Below are positions 33,296-46,194 of a stretch of 64,000 bases of DNA, piece by piece. The translations under genes and the position numbers were made by a program. Positions within the stretch are counted from its first letter, which is position 1. Each line of letters opens with the position of its first letter. This DNA is from Chondrus crispus (Eukaryota; Rhodophyta; Florideophyceae; Gigartinales; Gigartinaceae). The stretch lies in the NCBI RefSeq assembly GCF_000350225.1, contig NW_005179363.1, positions 104,035 through 168,034 on the forward strand. The letters are read 5' to 3'. Under the pieces are notes generated by a model. The model was not told where the DNA came from. It saw only the letters and a program-made list of their open reading frames with translations, and ran no database searches.

Positions 33296-36200
33296 AGTGA
33301 GGCTGTGCCCCGGACGAGGCATTGAGCCTACCGGAAGACGCACCCCCGTCATCAACGGATGCACGCGAAACGACAATCGAGATCAGTGTCCCGTCCTCGG
33401 AGAGCAAGTTAATCCAAAATAATTACTTTTTTTGTTGTTGTCACCCGCAGCCGACGGCACACACAGGGGACGTTCGCCGCCGATCTGCTACGATTGAAGA
33501 CCGAGCAAGACGCGCGCTTGTTTTGTACCATGTACTTTTACATGATCATCGTCCTCATCGAGGACTTACTTACCCCCTGACCACAGTAACCCACTACTTT
33601 TGTTTTTGTTTTTGTTCTACTCTGTTTTGTTTTCTTTTTTTCTTTTTGTGTGCTTTCGGTTGTCTCTTGACAGGACGCAGGGAGAAAGAACCCGCACCGC
33701 GGACCAAGGTGAATGAGCCCTACAACACCTATCGTTCGGCGACCCTCGGACGAGCGTACCTAGTCCCGTGCGAGCCGTCGATCGTAAGCAAGTTAATACG
33801 CTGTGTGTCGGGCCGAGGAAGAAGTGTATTCTACGAATAACTGAGCACGACGGACTGCGCCTAATTGAGTAAGTGTCTGGAAGAAACCAGACGGCGGAAA
33901 GCAAGAGAACGCGGAACGCAGCTGGAAAGGTGAAAGTGAAGGAAAAGCGTGGTGCTGTAGTCGTGTGTGTGTCGTGTTACCGTTCAGGGAAAGGAGGAAC
34001 AGACTACAGTATTCTCTAACGGATAGCGGGCTGTGTCAGGCAGACGAGCGGGTTACCCTCGAGTCGAGGGAGAAGAAGGGAAAAAGATGCAGTTGATGTA
34101 GAGGCGCATGCGAGGGAGGCTGATCAAGAGGAAGTCAATGATGCGGGACGCAATAAGACCGCGAGTGAAAGGTTGAAATTGTATTGGGGATGATCCCCAC
34201 CCGGAGGCTCTCAAGTTGGAAGTGATGCGGTGAACCGCGTCGCGGAGGGAGAGAGTAAGGACAGTCGCCGGAAACGAGATCCCTCAGAGTGAGGAGAAGG
34301 GAAATGAAATAACTTAAGCGATTTTGCCCGGGACCCCCGCCCATGAATGAAATGGCCTGCCCGGCCATGCCGTGGAATGAAAAATTTACTGTAGTCTCAT
34401 GCTGAGGTAATACACCTCCTTGGATGCGATCAGGCGCTGCCGCCGCGCGCACGTGAAGGGACGCTTGGATCAGTGGCACGCCCTCGTGGGGCATGATTTA
34501 ATCAAAAAAATGGGGATGCCGGCAGGGAGCTGCTGGACGGGCGGAGAAGATCGAAAATCGAACACTGGTCAGTCTTCGAAATTTTAATCAAAATTAAGGG
34601 AAGCCGAGGAAACGTCCCCGCACAGCGGGGGTCGGTCAGCAAGTGTGCGAGGACTCAGCAGAGGACACTGAGGAGACGATGGCCTTCAAGATCAATTATG
34701 CGTTTGGCAAGACTACGGATGATGCCACGCGTAGCGGGATTCCCGCACTTCAAAGCGGAGCTGAGGAGGAGCTGACGAATGAAGGAGATCCTTACTGTAC
34801 GGCGAGAGTTTCAACGAAACGGCGAGAGCCAGGCAGAGAGGAAGTCGTCAGACAACGGGAAGAATGGCAATAACTAGAAGCGCCATGATCGCGACGCACG
34901 GTACAGTAGTAATGAGGGAGCGCCATGGACAGGAGGTAATTTGCGGCGGTGCGGGAAGGCTCTCTCTAATGATCGGTCCGATCAAGCTGTGTTTCATTCG
35001 GCTTCATACTTCGGACGATCCAGCACCTTGGAGCGTTGATGGCCTTTGATGAAACCCGGGAGGGACCCGTGTGACGCTGTGCCACCGAGCTCCACGCCGT
35101 GGTCGAACAAAAAAAATGGGAAAGGCCCGTGGGAATCTGGGAAGTAGCACCGCGCGTGTGAAGAGGTCTACGAATGAGGGGAATTTTCGACGACGCAAGC
35201 TGAGGTCCGCACAGGACAGAAGACTTCGTCAGTGACACCGCGGTTCTCACCGCCCCCCTTTCACCGCCGACTCCGCCGGAGGACGTAGGAATCGAGTCGC
35301 AGACGAGCAATACCGCGACAGGATGAGCGCACGAAATTTGGATGAGGATTGGACAACCACAGCTGATGCTCTAACCCGGAAATCTTGCGTGATGTGCAAG
35401 ATCATTGAAGCGGCGTACCTCTTGACGTTGAATAGCGACAAGTGTGTGCAGCCGAATCGGACACCGAAATCCACCGAGAAATTTAATTTAAGAAAACGTG
35501 TCATGCCGGATAATGTTGTTGGAAAGTGCAACCTTCACGCACAGCTTCGTCCCCGAAGCCGACATGAGACGTTCGCGGGAATTGTGGAACATCAGGATGC
35601 CAGGTCACAACAAGCCGTTCTTTTCTTTTTGTTTTTATGAGATCGGCGAGGTCAACGGGCAAGCTCGACCGACTTGCAAGCATAATAATTTGCGGTTGTC
35701 TTACAGGAACCAAGTGAAGCGACGATGAGGGGATCCTGCGCATAGCAAGAGATACGACGCAACTCGGCAATGGAAATCGAAGCTTCGTTGAAGTTACACT
35801 CCCTACCTCACGGGGAGACGACGTCAACCCGTAAATGCCTAAGTGGCGATCGCAGCTATACTGTTACACCATTTTCAACCGGTGGAACACCTCGCTACCG
35901 ACCACCCCCGCGATAGAGGATCAGAGAAAAATGTTTCTCCGCTACGCTCGATTTTTATTTGACTACATATGTCCCCGATCCGGGACACAACGCACGTAGA
36001 CGCGATGAAGAATTGGAGAAACTGTCTTGGTTAGGCCGAAACACAAGGCTTGCTACCGTATTGTTTTCGACAAAATATACAAGGGAAGCGTTTCCAGAGC
36101 TACATACAACAGCCCATGTGAACACCGCTGGTGCGTGAGAAGGAAGGGCGAACCCTAGAAGATTGAATCAAGACGTTGGGAAATGCGGGTCGGTATAAAT

Positions 36201-37784
36201 GAAAGATATCGTTTCCCTGGAGGAGAGGAGAATCATTGGTCCGCGAGGGAATGTGATACGTCAATCTGCTATCTGTACGACTACTGATGTGTAGCTCGCG
36301 AGAAATACAGCGTTCAAGCGACGATGACACAGAATATGCTGCATTTTACTGTGTTCGAAAATTTTCGAGAGCAAGAGACCTGCAGTGGCAGAAGAATCAA
36401 GTAACGGAGACGGACAATGTGGGGATGGATGAAATCAATTCCGAGTTCAGGACGAAAGGCTCTCAGTATGTCAGAGGATCGCGTATATATGAGTTTTCAC
36501 TGCAGGGAGCACGGCTCCGGCTGGATTCAAAAGAGGTAGCGCAAGTTGCGGAATTGCTATCAGAAAGGAGGACAGGGAATGACCGGAGGATCCTCCCGTC
36601 CCCTTACTAGACGTCGAGGTGGGATGTCATAGGACTCCGTGCACAGGCTAAATTGGGCCGAACCGCTCCTGGCAGAGGACACTTTCACAAGAAACCTCAT
36701 GGAGGGTCCCGTATGGCTGGCTGGTAAGGAGGTGAGAAACCAATCCAACGGCATCCTGCGCGAAGTAAATAGGAGGGCTTTCAAAAAAGAGAGAAGGAAA
36801 TTGGGGATGCACGTCATGAAAAAGAGAAGGAATGAAGGAATGAGGGAGACCGCGACCGCGAGGGCGGAGGCGCAGTCAAAAAAAAGAGGAGTGAAGCTGT
36901 AGAAGAGTTGGGAATGAGAAACATGCAGAGGGTATTCATTCTGGAATACGGTAGGTGACGTCGCCAGGCTGTCTGTAAGACGCGAAGATGAAGGGAGTTC
37001 CTTCTTGGAGAGCACAGGACGAGATGGACAGGCCGAAGCCACAGGTGACGGCAATGGTGGGGTCGGTTGCGACCGCAGGTGGATGGACGGATTTGGGAGC
37101 TTTCACGATTCGTCGGGACGCGTGGAAGGAGACGGAGGTCCTACAGAGGAAGCCACAGAGTTGCCCGTAAGGCAAGGGGAGCAAGGAACGGAAAGCCAAG
37201 AGGATAGGTCCGCTTCACGAGGATCGGCACTCCGGAGTGGACAGTGTTGGGAAGGGGTACCTGGAAACCGAATTTGTCGACTACGGAGAGCCTCCGCAGT
37301 AGAGCTACCTGGCCGCAGCGAGGAGGGAAAGGTTTTGACGCTTAGTTTTATCTTGGAATTCATCCGGCGAGGGATATCGACGAATAGGGGAACGAGGATT
37401 GAAGCCCAGATGGAAAGCCGGATCAGACATGCTGACAAAGCGTGGTAGCCGGGGCACGAAAAGAAGCCCCCGGGCGCATAGGGCTTACCTGATAAGCACA
37501 CGTCGTCGGAGTTTGGAACAGGGACTTTGTCCGATTGCGGATCGGGCGGATTCGACGCGTGGTTCGGAAGGAGGGTCAATTGAGGATATACGGAAAGGGT
37601 TTTCGTCTTGCCCTTGCTTACACACACCGCGAGGGAATCGCGAAAAGGGAAGCGAACGAAGCAGAAGAGACGGCATGAGATGACCGTCGGTCGGAGACAT
37701 GATGCCCGAGGAAAGTGAGAGTTAGGAGAACGACGCAATTTTAAGTTGATGTTGCGTAGCGCAAGGGCGCTCAGAAGGGGGATA
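33296..37784 (+). other. GYP1 3' internal region, 4.5 kb, no sense gene
   Basis: This region between pol and the 3' LTR is very long for a gypsy element. Sense-strand open frames (for example 36639-36902 and 37005-37448) are purine-rich and carry no motifs. A minus-strand segment at 37305-37430 matches the start of the antisense ORF found at 391-2343. The rest of an antisense gene may lie decayed between about 35400 and 37300, but I cannot align it. The polypurine tract AGAAGGGGGATA (37773-37784) abuts the LTR. Confidence 0.6.
37305..37430 (-). pseudogene. GYP1 antisense ORF remnant, homologue of the 650-aa ORF
   Basis: From ATG 37430 on the minus strand the frame reads 41 residues to TAG at 37307-37305. 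The segment RRYPSPDEFQDKTKRQN aligns with RRYPAASELHDKAMRLN of the ORF at 391-2343. By eye 11 of 25 residues are identical from RRYP onward, with further conservative changes. Both lie antisense within about 410 bp of the 3' LTR. The reading frame then decays. This is the evidence that the antisense ORF belongs to the element family. Confidence 0.6.
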
Positions 37785-38834
37785 TGTAGTGCAATATGGG
37801 GCTCTACATGGGGGTGAAAAGAAAGGAAAATATTTTGGATATAACAAATAGTCCGGGTTGGGGGACACACGTGTGAATAATTGCACAGTTTTAATTTTTA
37901 ATTATTTTATTTTATTTAGTTAATTAGTTGGCATTAATTTTGCTGACACTAGATTAGATCTAGGATCTAGCGCCGCAAGCTACTGTACTGGCTCCGGCGG
38001 GGCGATATATACCTTAGCCCTCTGACGACCAAGTCAGTAAAGGTAACCCGAGTTGCCAGAGTTGAATATCGCCTTGGTCGAAGTCCGTCTTTCCCAAGAC
38101 GCTCCCTTTTACCACAGATTACGTTATCCTTTGCGCTCGGGGGTTCCCTTCTCTTTTCCCTTTATTTCCCTATTCATCCCTCTACTTCTATTTCTATCTT
38201 TCCCTTAATTGTGTTGGTTCCATTGGAGTCGGTTGCGACCGATCCGGTGTAGGTGTTTTAGCCATCGGGCAACACGTTGTGTAGCGCTGCTACTGTTTCA
38301 AGTTCCGTCGGAAGGCTGTTGGGACGACGCCTCCGTCGAAGGTCTTACTGTATAAGACAGAGTTGGTACCACCTACCGCGATTGCGATCGCGCTGGTGAG
38401 GGTGTTTTTAGCCATCGGGCAACACGTCGGTCGTAGCGCTGCTACACAATTACGATCCCGTCGGGTAGTGCTGAGCAAGCCCCCGTCGAAGACCTTGAAT
38501 TATACCCAAGGTGCTGAAGACGCTCGTCGAGCATTGGCCTTACAACCCAGCGAACCGCGGTTACATTCTCGTAGACAAGCCCAACCCGCACTCGCCGAGC
38601 GCTCAAGTCTTCGCAAGTCTCTACCACCATTTTCCTCCCGGGCCGGGCATCTTTCCTTACCCCCCCCCTCGTCGGAGTTGAGCTACCGTGGGCCGCAAGC
38701 CCACACAAGGGGAAACGGAGTCTCGAACGCTCCGTAGCGCGTGCCATCGGCAGTTGTTGTTGTTGCTGTTGTTTTTCGTCTTTTTGTTTGACCGTCGGAC
38801 TGTGTTCGCGGCCTGCCAGGCACATTGCACTACA
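37785..38834 (+). repeat. GYP1 3' LTR (family A)
   Basis: 1050 bp, TGTAGTGCAAT to ATTGCACTACA. Nearly identical to the 5' LTR, apart from scattered single changes and a block at 38091-38135 (ACAGATTACGTTATCCTTTG) that resembles LTR A1 and not the 5' partner. Confidence 0.95.
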
Positions 38835-39651
38835 CTAAGCAATGACATGCGCTCGGACTCAATATATATGCCTCAAAACAATACCGCCAACTCCTGGTGA
38901 CACCGTTAATCGTGCTGATTTATGCCAGTATCGAGAAAAATACATTTTTATATAATCAGCCCTGTCTGGCCCACTCCCAATCTGAGAACCCAGAGCGGTT
39001 TCAATAAATGAAAATATTCTTATGTTGCGTGTACCTATATCGCGAAACCACTGTAAGCAGTTGTACTATATTCAGTACGAGCAAAACCACCACCCCCTAA
39101 TGGAACCATCACTCTAACGGATTCTGAATCACTTACCACATCTGCGTTTAATTTTTCATTCCCTATGTATCTAAGAACCTTTGCATTGTCATCGTTTACA
39201 AATTTTGTGCCTCAAAATTTCGCGGCGAAGGAGATCCGTAGAACCCCCATACATTTACTGCTTCTTCGACGTGGTGGGCTTGATTTTTTGTACGGCTCAT
39301 CAGAGTTTCATACTTGTGCGAGCGACTCACGATACGGAAACGTTCTGCCAATGATAAGATCCATCTCTGATTAATTTTGAGATACATTGGAAAATGTGTG
39401 CCGGAATCCAGCACGTTTGAGCTGAAAGGACAGTCCTCAGAAATCTTCAGAATGTGAGGCACGAGATGGCCACCCGTACTTTTTGTTGAAATTTTCTATT
39501 TTCGAAAACTGCCAACTCCTCTTTTTGCTATGTATGCAAATCATCAGCCCAGAGCTGCTGTACGCGCCCACGGCCACTACTTTCTTTGAGATTTGTGCCT
39601 TTGAGACCAGCGGACGTCGTTCACGTCATTGAAAATATGCTGCTTTACGTA
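38835..39651. other. 817 bp between the gypsy and copia elements
   Basis: A minus-strand open stretch (39462-39196, with LKINQRWILSLAERFRIVSR) looks somewhat protein-like but is unidentified, and it starts without ATG. Nothing else recognised. Confidence 0.3.
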
Positions 39652-39953
39652 TGTGAAAATGTCTATCAATATCGCGAGATACCTCACCACGCAAATGGGT
39701 CACGCGGTGAGGATACAACTTGCCTTTGTTTATGGTTAGATTTAATTAGTATATAACGAACAGTCCTACGCGACTAGCAGGTGGGTCGGACCTGGGTAAG
39801 ATTTGAACAGACGTGTCGTCACATAACCCTCACGAACAGCGCTCCGATTACCCTGAGGCTCGGTAGGGTCGGAAGAGCCGGTCGTAGGCTCTTCTCGACA
39901 TCCTTGAACTCTTTGAATTATTTCCTTCAATTTTTCCTGGGAGAATTCCCACA
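39652..39953 (+). repeat. COP-B 5' LTR
   Basis: Starts TGTGAAAATGTCTATC and ends GAGAATTCCCACA; pairs with 46195-46497. Contains TATATAACG near 39750. Confidence 0.9.
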
Positions 39954-41410
39954 TTGATCAATAGCGTTTTCCCCTTACGTTTTTCTCCACGATTCAATTG
40001 GCTAGGGGACGAAACGCCACTACTATTTCTGAGCCCCTTGCGTAAGTCAAACCCACGCCCGTGTGGCCCTCTCCGCTCGCTCGCTGCACGTTCGCTGCTC
40101 CTTTCACCGCTCGCGCGCTACTACCTTGGCCGTTGCTCTCCCGCTACTGCCTTGGCCGACGAACGCTCACTGTTCCCTTCGCCGCTCGCCGCCTCCCCTT
40201 CTGTCGGGATCTTACCGCCGCCAGCCCACCGCCTCTAGCGCCCCGCCGCTCCGCCGCCGATCAGTCGCCGCGGCTAGTGGCTCGCCGCTACGCCGCCGAT
40301 CTCTCACCGCCTCTACCGCCCCGGCCCGACCTGCAGATTTCACGCCCCCGCCCGCCGCCGCCGCTGCTACTTTCAAGCCGCCGCGCTGTCGCCTACGGTT
40401 CTCGCTGCTTCCGGGCCGGTGCCGCCGTTGCCCCGCCGCCGTCCCGCTGCAGCTGCTACCTCCCAGCCGCCGCGCCGCCGCCTACGGCTCTTGAATCCGC
40501 CTGGCCTGCGCCGCCGCTGCGCCGCCGCCGCCGGCTGCTGCTGCTTCCGCTGTCGTTGCTGCCGTGCTCCACATTGTGTGCTATCCGCCGCCGTCAAGCA
40601 CTGCAGCCAACGCCGACTGTTGCCGTGCTCCAGGCCAATCGTCGTCTGTGAGTCCCACTGCTGGGCTTTGCGCTTGAAACTACTCTTCTTTTTTGCTGCC
40701 ACGTTGGTGCAACCGAGCACGATCACTGCGGGTCTAGTGTACAATTCCTCACAAGCCGAAGGAGTTGTGGTCCTGGACTACTAGCTCGCCGGTCTCACCA
40801 TACGGTTTGGGTATTGAGACTGCTGAGAAAGGGACTGTAGGACTGTTATCGAGGTTTGTAGGAGTTAGGGAATCGGTTCTGTCCTTACTTTGCTCGAGAG
40901 CGGTTGACCCGGAATAAATGCCCGGTGACGCGACGCAGGCAACTCGAACCGGCAGGTGAACCTCTACGGCAGGAAACCCCACCGGTCCTTTTTAGGACGG
41001 ATAACGGTGTCGACCCTCTGTGGTCTGGTGTTTCCGGGAGTGAGAATCCTCTGTGGTGTTGTGCACTGAGTAGGTAAAAGATAGAACTTCCGAATTAACT
41101 GTCGAGCTTGCTTCCCGCAAGAGACTAGACAGCCTTAAAGCCTGTGTATTGCCTGCTGTGGAAGTCTCGTAGGGATCCAAACGCGCCTACTCCGTGAACG
41201 CAGGAGCAGGTAGATAACTGAAGACGTTCCCTGACCCGTACAGTCTACGGGCGTCAGAGTTCGGACCTCTTTCAACCGCTGGAGCAGCGGGCGCCGAGGG
41301 TCGGACCCTAACAAGATCAACCGTGCACAGCACGATTTACTGCCCACTTCGCTCTTGTTCCTAAAGAACACAGTAAATATATCTTGTCCAGGTACCTTCT
41401 GCTCTCAGAC
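39954..41410 (+). other. COP-B leader with 600-bp CCG/GCC-rich block
   Basis: From about 40060 to 40660 the sequence is strongly pyrimidine-rich on the + strand, dominated by CCGCCG-type triplets. This opens long Arg/Pro/Ala frames in several registers. None has a recognisable domain, so I take them as composition effects. 40660-41410 has no recognised gene. Confidence 0.6.
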
Positions 41411-42901
41411 ATGCCGCCTTCCCCCTCCAACGATGGAGCAGGGCCGTCCGAGCGGTCAACTTTCCAGTTTCGACTCAGCAGCCACAGAACATCGTTTCAT
41501 GAAAGTGATGTCAAACAACGCTTTGAGTGCGCTTTCCAGTGCGCAAAAGGGTTTTATATCCCCCATTGGATTTCTGGAATCAAGCCCAGATCTCACCGGC
41601 GTTCAGTTAAAACGCACTATAGTCAACATGTTCCCCCCAGCCTCGCCCTTCCGTGAAAAAGATGCGACCTCCCCGTTGTCTTCATTGAGCTTCGCAACTT
41701 CCTGGATGAACGAGGTGCAAACCTACAGCAACACTCATCTCACAGGGTCGTAATGACACTTGGGCAAGGTCTTTACGAGGAGGCCAAAGACACACAGGCG
41801 GCCATCGAAATGGCCGGCAAAATTGCCGCTGCTGGCAGTCGCCCAAGATCCCACACTTCGAAATCAAATCGAAGGAGGGATGCCCACATGCTTCACAAGC
41901 CACATCCATCAATCTCACCGTTCCTGAAAGAACTGCACACAACGTTGCAATGAGACTTCCGGAAAAGGACAAAAAGCTCTCCGGCGATTTTGGTGAGTCA
42001 TGGATGGAGTATGTGGACGAATACCTCCCAACTCTCCAGGGATTATTCCTTGACGCCGTCGCAAAAGCTGCAATACCGCCACAACTTACTCCAAGGAGAC
42101 GCGAAAAGATACTATCTCGATAAAATTGACGGATACGCTACCAGTTTTCAGCAGGCCATCGAGATGCTAGAAAGGCAATACAACTCCCCTGTACGGCAAA
42201 ATCGGGTTAAAAACTACCTGAACTCTTTGCGTGTGACTGCTTTTGTTGCTCAAGGCATAGACATGTCAGAGGCGCTTGCCAAATTATACAGGTCTGTCAT
42301 TAAGTTGTCAGGGCAGGGGCCGAGATCACACCAAGGGGATGCCCATAAAGTGGAATTCCTCCGAAATGCCGTGTTTGGAACACCATGGTCAAGCGAGCCG
42401 CTTAGCCGAGTTGTCACTCATCAACTGACCTTCCAGCAGCTGTATGCAGAATTCAAAGCAGCCCTGCAGTTGGACAAGGAGTCTAAATTGGCAGTTATTC
42501 GCGATCGAGCTCAATTAGGGGGAAGAGTGATCCGTCAAGGTGACTCTGCCGGAATTTTGTATACAGCGCAGGGCCGTGACCACTATGGTACGAATTTTTC
42601 CCGACCACGTAACTGGACACCTTCTTTTAGACCATCTCCTTACACTCGGGAATCAGGAGATAAGTTTTCGCAAAGCCGAAAGTTCGACCCCCTTTCCATA
42701 TCCAGATGTTTCAACTGCAGAGGTAAGCATCTACTAAATGATTGCTCCCTTCCACTGAACACATCCAGGGCTGCCGTAAGAAAGATGCAGTACTACGCTA
42801 AGAAGAAATCTATAAAGCACATCGCAGTGCATTATGTTCTGGCCGATATATGCCAGTATCTAGACCGCACAGGAGAGGACGATAGAGATGAAGCTGCCTA
42901 G
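41411..42901 (+). pseudogene. COP-B gag (frameshifted)
   Basis: Candidate starts are ATG 41411 and, in another frame, 41433. Early readings include EHRFMKVMSNNALSALSSAQ. The main gag part is from about 41990: LLQGDAKRYYLDKIDGYATS, AIEMLERQYNSPVRQNRVKN and LTFQQLYAEFKAALQLDKES. A zinc knuckle CFNCRGKHLLNDC has three residues between the second Cys and His where four are usual, so it lacks one residue. The frame changes at least twice before 41990. Confidence 0.7.
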
Positions 42902-45900
42902 AACAACAACGTAGGCAAATTTGAGAGTATACTACGGCAAGACCTGCCTTGTCTGGAAGTAGACTCCGATCAGGAAGACGAACTTCCACCTTCAGTGACG
43001 GATACCAACCATGTATACGTCACTAGTCAGGCTTGCAGCATACCCTAGCTAGACGCGTTTCAGGGTATCTGCATCGACTCTGCAGCTCAGAAGTCGGTAA
43101 TTAGACTTCCTCAAGCACAGGCATTCTGTAGCCTCTTCGACATTCAGTTCCAGCCCTCCACCAGCGAAGCAAAGAATGTGTTTAGCTTCGGGACTCACAA
43201 GCACCCTGGTCTTGGAACAATTAACATGCCAGTGCCCATCTCACCAAACCACTTTCTACACTTCGAAGTGGATGTTTTTGATACCAACGTACATTTCCTT
43301 CTCGGTCTCGATGACATGGAATGGTACAGAATGGTAATTGACACAGATAAGTGCGCACTTTCCTCAAAATCAGGGGTGGACTCTTCCACTCAAAAAGAAA
43401 CTGGGTCACCTGTACTACGAGTGGGGTCCGCAAAATCTCTTTACTGAAACCGAGCCGATGAAAGTTCATAAGCACTTTCACCAGCCAGATTCGGAAAGGC
43501 TCTACGCGGTGATGAAAAGGTCAGAACCCGAGAAAACATCCCCTCAGGTATTGAACGATTTAAAGCGCATCACTGCATCGTGTGACCTTTGTCAAAGACT
43601 TCCACATGCTCCACATCGATTCCGAGTCGCATTCCCATACGGAGAAGTGGTTTTCAATAAGACCGTATGCCTGGACCTCATGTACCTCGACAATGCCGCT
43701 GTCCTCCACGTAGTAGACAAAGACACAATTCTCTGCGGCTTCATTCCTCTCCAAGGAGACTGCTGACGAAACTTGGAACACATTCATGCGCATATGGGTG
43801 TGCCTATATATTGGGTTCCCAGACATCATAGCAATCGATCAGGGACCTCAATCTATGTCCAATAGATGGGACAACCTGGTACATCTAGCCGGGATCAAAC
43901 ACCACCCTTCAGGTGTGCAGAGCCAGGACACATTGGGCGTTGGTGAGCGGTATCACTCATTTTTGCGAGGTATTTACCGCAAGGCACGGCAGCAATTCTC
44001 GCAGCTCGAGAATGACCATGTTCTTGCACTTCCGTCAAGGCCATGAACCACACAGCTGGGTATCACGGCCTAGTCCCTACTCTACTCGTCCTTGGGGCCA
44101 TGCCGCGGCTTCCAGTGACCCCTACAGACCTTCCGGCTCATGTAGATGGAATGAAAGCTATGGCATTGGTTAGGAAAGAAATGACCAGGGTTATTGCAAA
44201 AGAAAGAGCAAACAGGGCTTTGCGCCTGAATGTCCCGGCGGCAGCTCTCACAGACATACCAATCGGCTCTCGCGATCTCGTGCTCAGGGAGAAAGCCCGC
44301 GAACAAGTGGGTCTGCCCGTACACGGTCATGGGCATAAAGGATAAGAGTGTTTTCATTGATCTGAACGGCACTAACAATCAAGTGTCCATTGACAAAGTG
44401 AAAGTGTACAACAACCCTGCGTCAATCAATCCAATTCCCTCTACTCCAAGACAGTGGAATACTGCTGTACCGGGGTCTGCAGCGGCACCTCAAAGCGACA
44501 TGCTGGAAGATTTAGAATTAATTCTGACCAGGATTCCGTGCGAACCCACGAACTCCCTCATGGGAACTGGGTACTTTGGAAGATACGTCTCCTTCTTTAG
44601 AACTCACTGCGACGATTGACATAGCATCGAACGACGATGTTCTCATGACCCAAATCATCGAACAAGGGGATGTAATAGCCAAATCTGATACATTCGCCAA
44701 AGCTGTGAGAAAAGAAGTTCTCGGCCTTGAGAAAAGGAACACTTGGAAGATTGTACTGAAGGACTCTCTTCACTCTAACCCAAATATTTTGGGAGGGCGA
44801 TTTGTGCTGGCACTTAAGAACGCAGGTACGAGGAGTGAACTTGCAAAAGCACGTTATGTAGCGCAGGGTCACCGAGACATGGACAAATCGTGCATGGTCC
44901 ACAACATTACGAACTTGCGACAACGTTCGACGAGAATAATAATACCAGTGACGGAGATCAAAGCATTTCGCATCTTCTCACACGACGTAACTCAGGCATA
45001 CCTTCAGAGTGAGGGGAAACTCACCCGACAGGTATTTCTGCTCCCCAAAAAGAAGGATATAGAGCACCTCGGAATCTCTGAGGAAGAGATTCCAGAACTG
45101 CTTAGGCCAATCTATGGTATGAAGTACGCAGGAGACTACTGAGGAGTCACCGTCGACCATCACGCCAAAGACGATCTGGGCCTCGTGCCTCTCCTAGGGG
45201 ATCCGCCGCTGTACGCCAAACGTAACGAAGAGGATGTTGACAGACGCTTAGGTACATGTGTCGATGACGGATGCTTAGCAGGCAATGAGACAATGCAGGA
45301 ACTTACTAAGTTAGCTCTTCAAAAATTTGAATCAAGGCCACGGGAATAGGACAACTTTGAATTTTCGGAACGAGTATCTCAACTGTGCGAAGCAGCCATT
45401 TTACAATATCACAGAAAGCCTATATTGGAAGGCTAAAGCCACTGCCGCTTGATGCGACATTTGAACGCTTCAGGTCCTACCGGGCCACACTGGCTTGGGG
45501 TGGGTACATGAGACCTGACGCTTTATGTGCCATCAACAAAGCTGCACAAGTAACTCCTAGTACTCTTGGAGTGGAAAGTATCAAGGTCTTCAACAGTACG
45601 ATCAAACGACTCCAAAGGACGCCCGAAAGATGCCTACAATATGCCCCTGGACAATCACACGTTACACGTAAGAGTATACGCTGACACATCCTTCGCTGGA
45701 AATGACGATTTGTCGTCACAACTTGGATTCATCATTCTCCTTTGCTATAAATCAAACCAATCACATGTTCTATGTTACTCCAGCAGACAGTCCAAGCGAG
45801 TAGTCAGGTCTATTCTTGGTGGAGAGGTGTACGCTTTCGCCGACGGTTTCGTCAGAGCGTACATATTACGTCATGACCTCCAAATGGTATTCAAAAATGA

Positions 45901-46194
45901 ATCCCACTTCATATGTTCACGGATTCTCTACGGATGCTTGATGTCATCACGAAGGGGTCCTCAACGACAGAGAAGCAGCTGATGATTGACGTTGCGTCTG
46001 CGAGACAATGCTATAAGCGAGACGAAATCTCTCACGACGGGCTTGTCTCATCATAGAACTACGTAGCCGATGGTTTGACAAGGGAATATCCGATGACGCC
46101 TTGGAAAAGCTCCTAGATACAGATTTCGACCTGAACAAAGTTCGAAAATGGATTGTTAGGACTCCGGAAAGTTCTACTTCTGGAAAAATGGCAG
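42902..46194 (+). pseudogene. COP-B pol: protease, integrase, RT, RNase H (broken)
   Basis: The protease reads GICIDSAAQKSVIRL (near 43069; DSAA for the usual DSGA) and NVHFLLGLDDMEWYRM. The integrase zinc motif is VHKHFHQPDSERLY..CDLCQRLPH, then DLMYLDNAAVLHVVDKDT and, in another frame, GFPDIIAIDQGPQSMSNRWD and SGVQSQDTLGVGERYHSF. Reverse transcriptase: KARYVAQGHRDMDK, FRIFSHDVTQAYLQSEGKLT, LRPIYGMKYAGDY, and the polymerase motif CVDDGCLAGN (CVDD 45258-45269). RNase H: VRVYADTSFAGNDDLSSQLG, RSILGGEVYAFADGF and, after frame changes, LMIDVASARQCYKRDE and NYVADGLTREY. Many stops; inactive. Confidence 0.75.

Larger units (their letters stand above)
25097..38834 (+). mobile_element. complete Ty3/gypsy chromovirus (GYP1), 13.7 kb
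   Basis: It is bounded by two family-A LTRs (25097-26145 and 37785-38834), with 5-bp flanks CCAAG and CTAAG (target duplication, one change). The order inside is leader with a tandem repeat, gag, protease, reverse transcriptase, RNase H, integrase and chromodomain, then a 4.5-kb 3' region with an antisense ORF remnant, a polypurine tract and the LTR. This domain order (integrase last, with a chromodomain) is that of chromoviruses. Gag has two frameshifts and pol one nonsense codon, so this copy is probably not autonomous but is fairly young. It is unusually long for the group because of the 3' region. Confidence 0.9.

Noticed and set aside
36639..37448. Forward frames between pol and the 3' LTR as an env-like or extra gene
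   Set aside because: Purine-rich composition, stops between segments, no signal peptide or membrane segments and no motif.
37103..37870. 255-aa minus-strand ORF at the GYP1 3' end
   Set aside because: It starts with GTG inside the LTR, and its frame is not the one matching the antisense ORF. The matching frame is the shorter one at 37430-37305.
40061..40651. 196-aa forward ORF rich in Arg, Pro and Ala
   Set aside because: It lies in the CCG-rich copia leader; long frames are open in several registers and on the other strand, as expected from composition. No domain.
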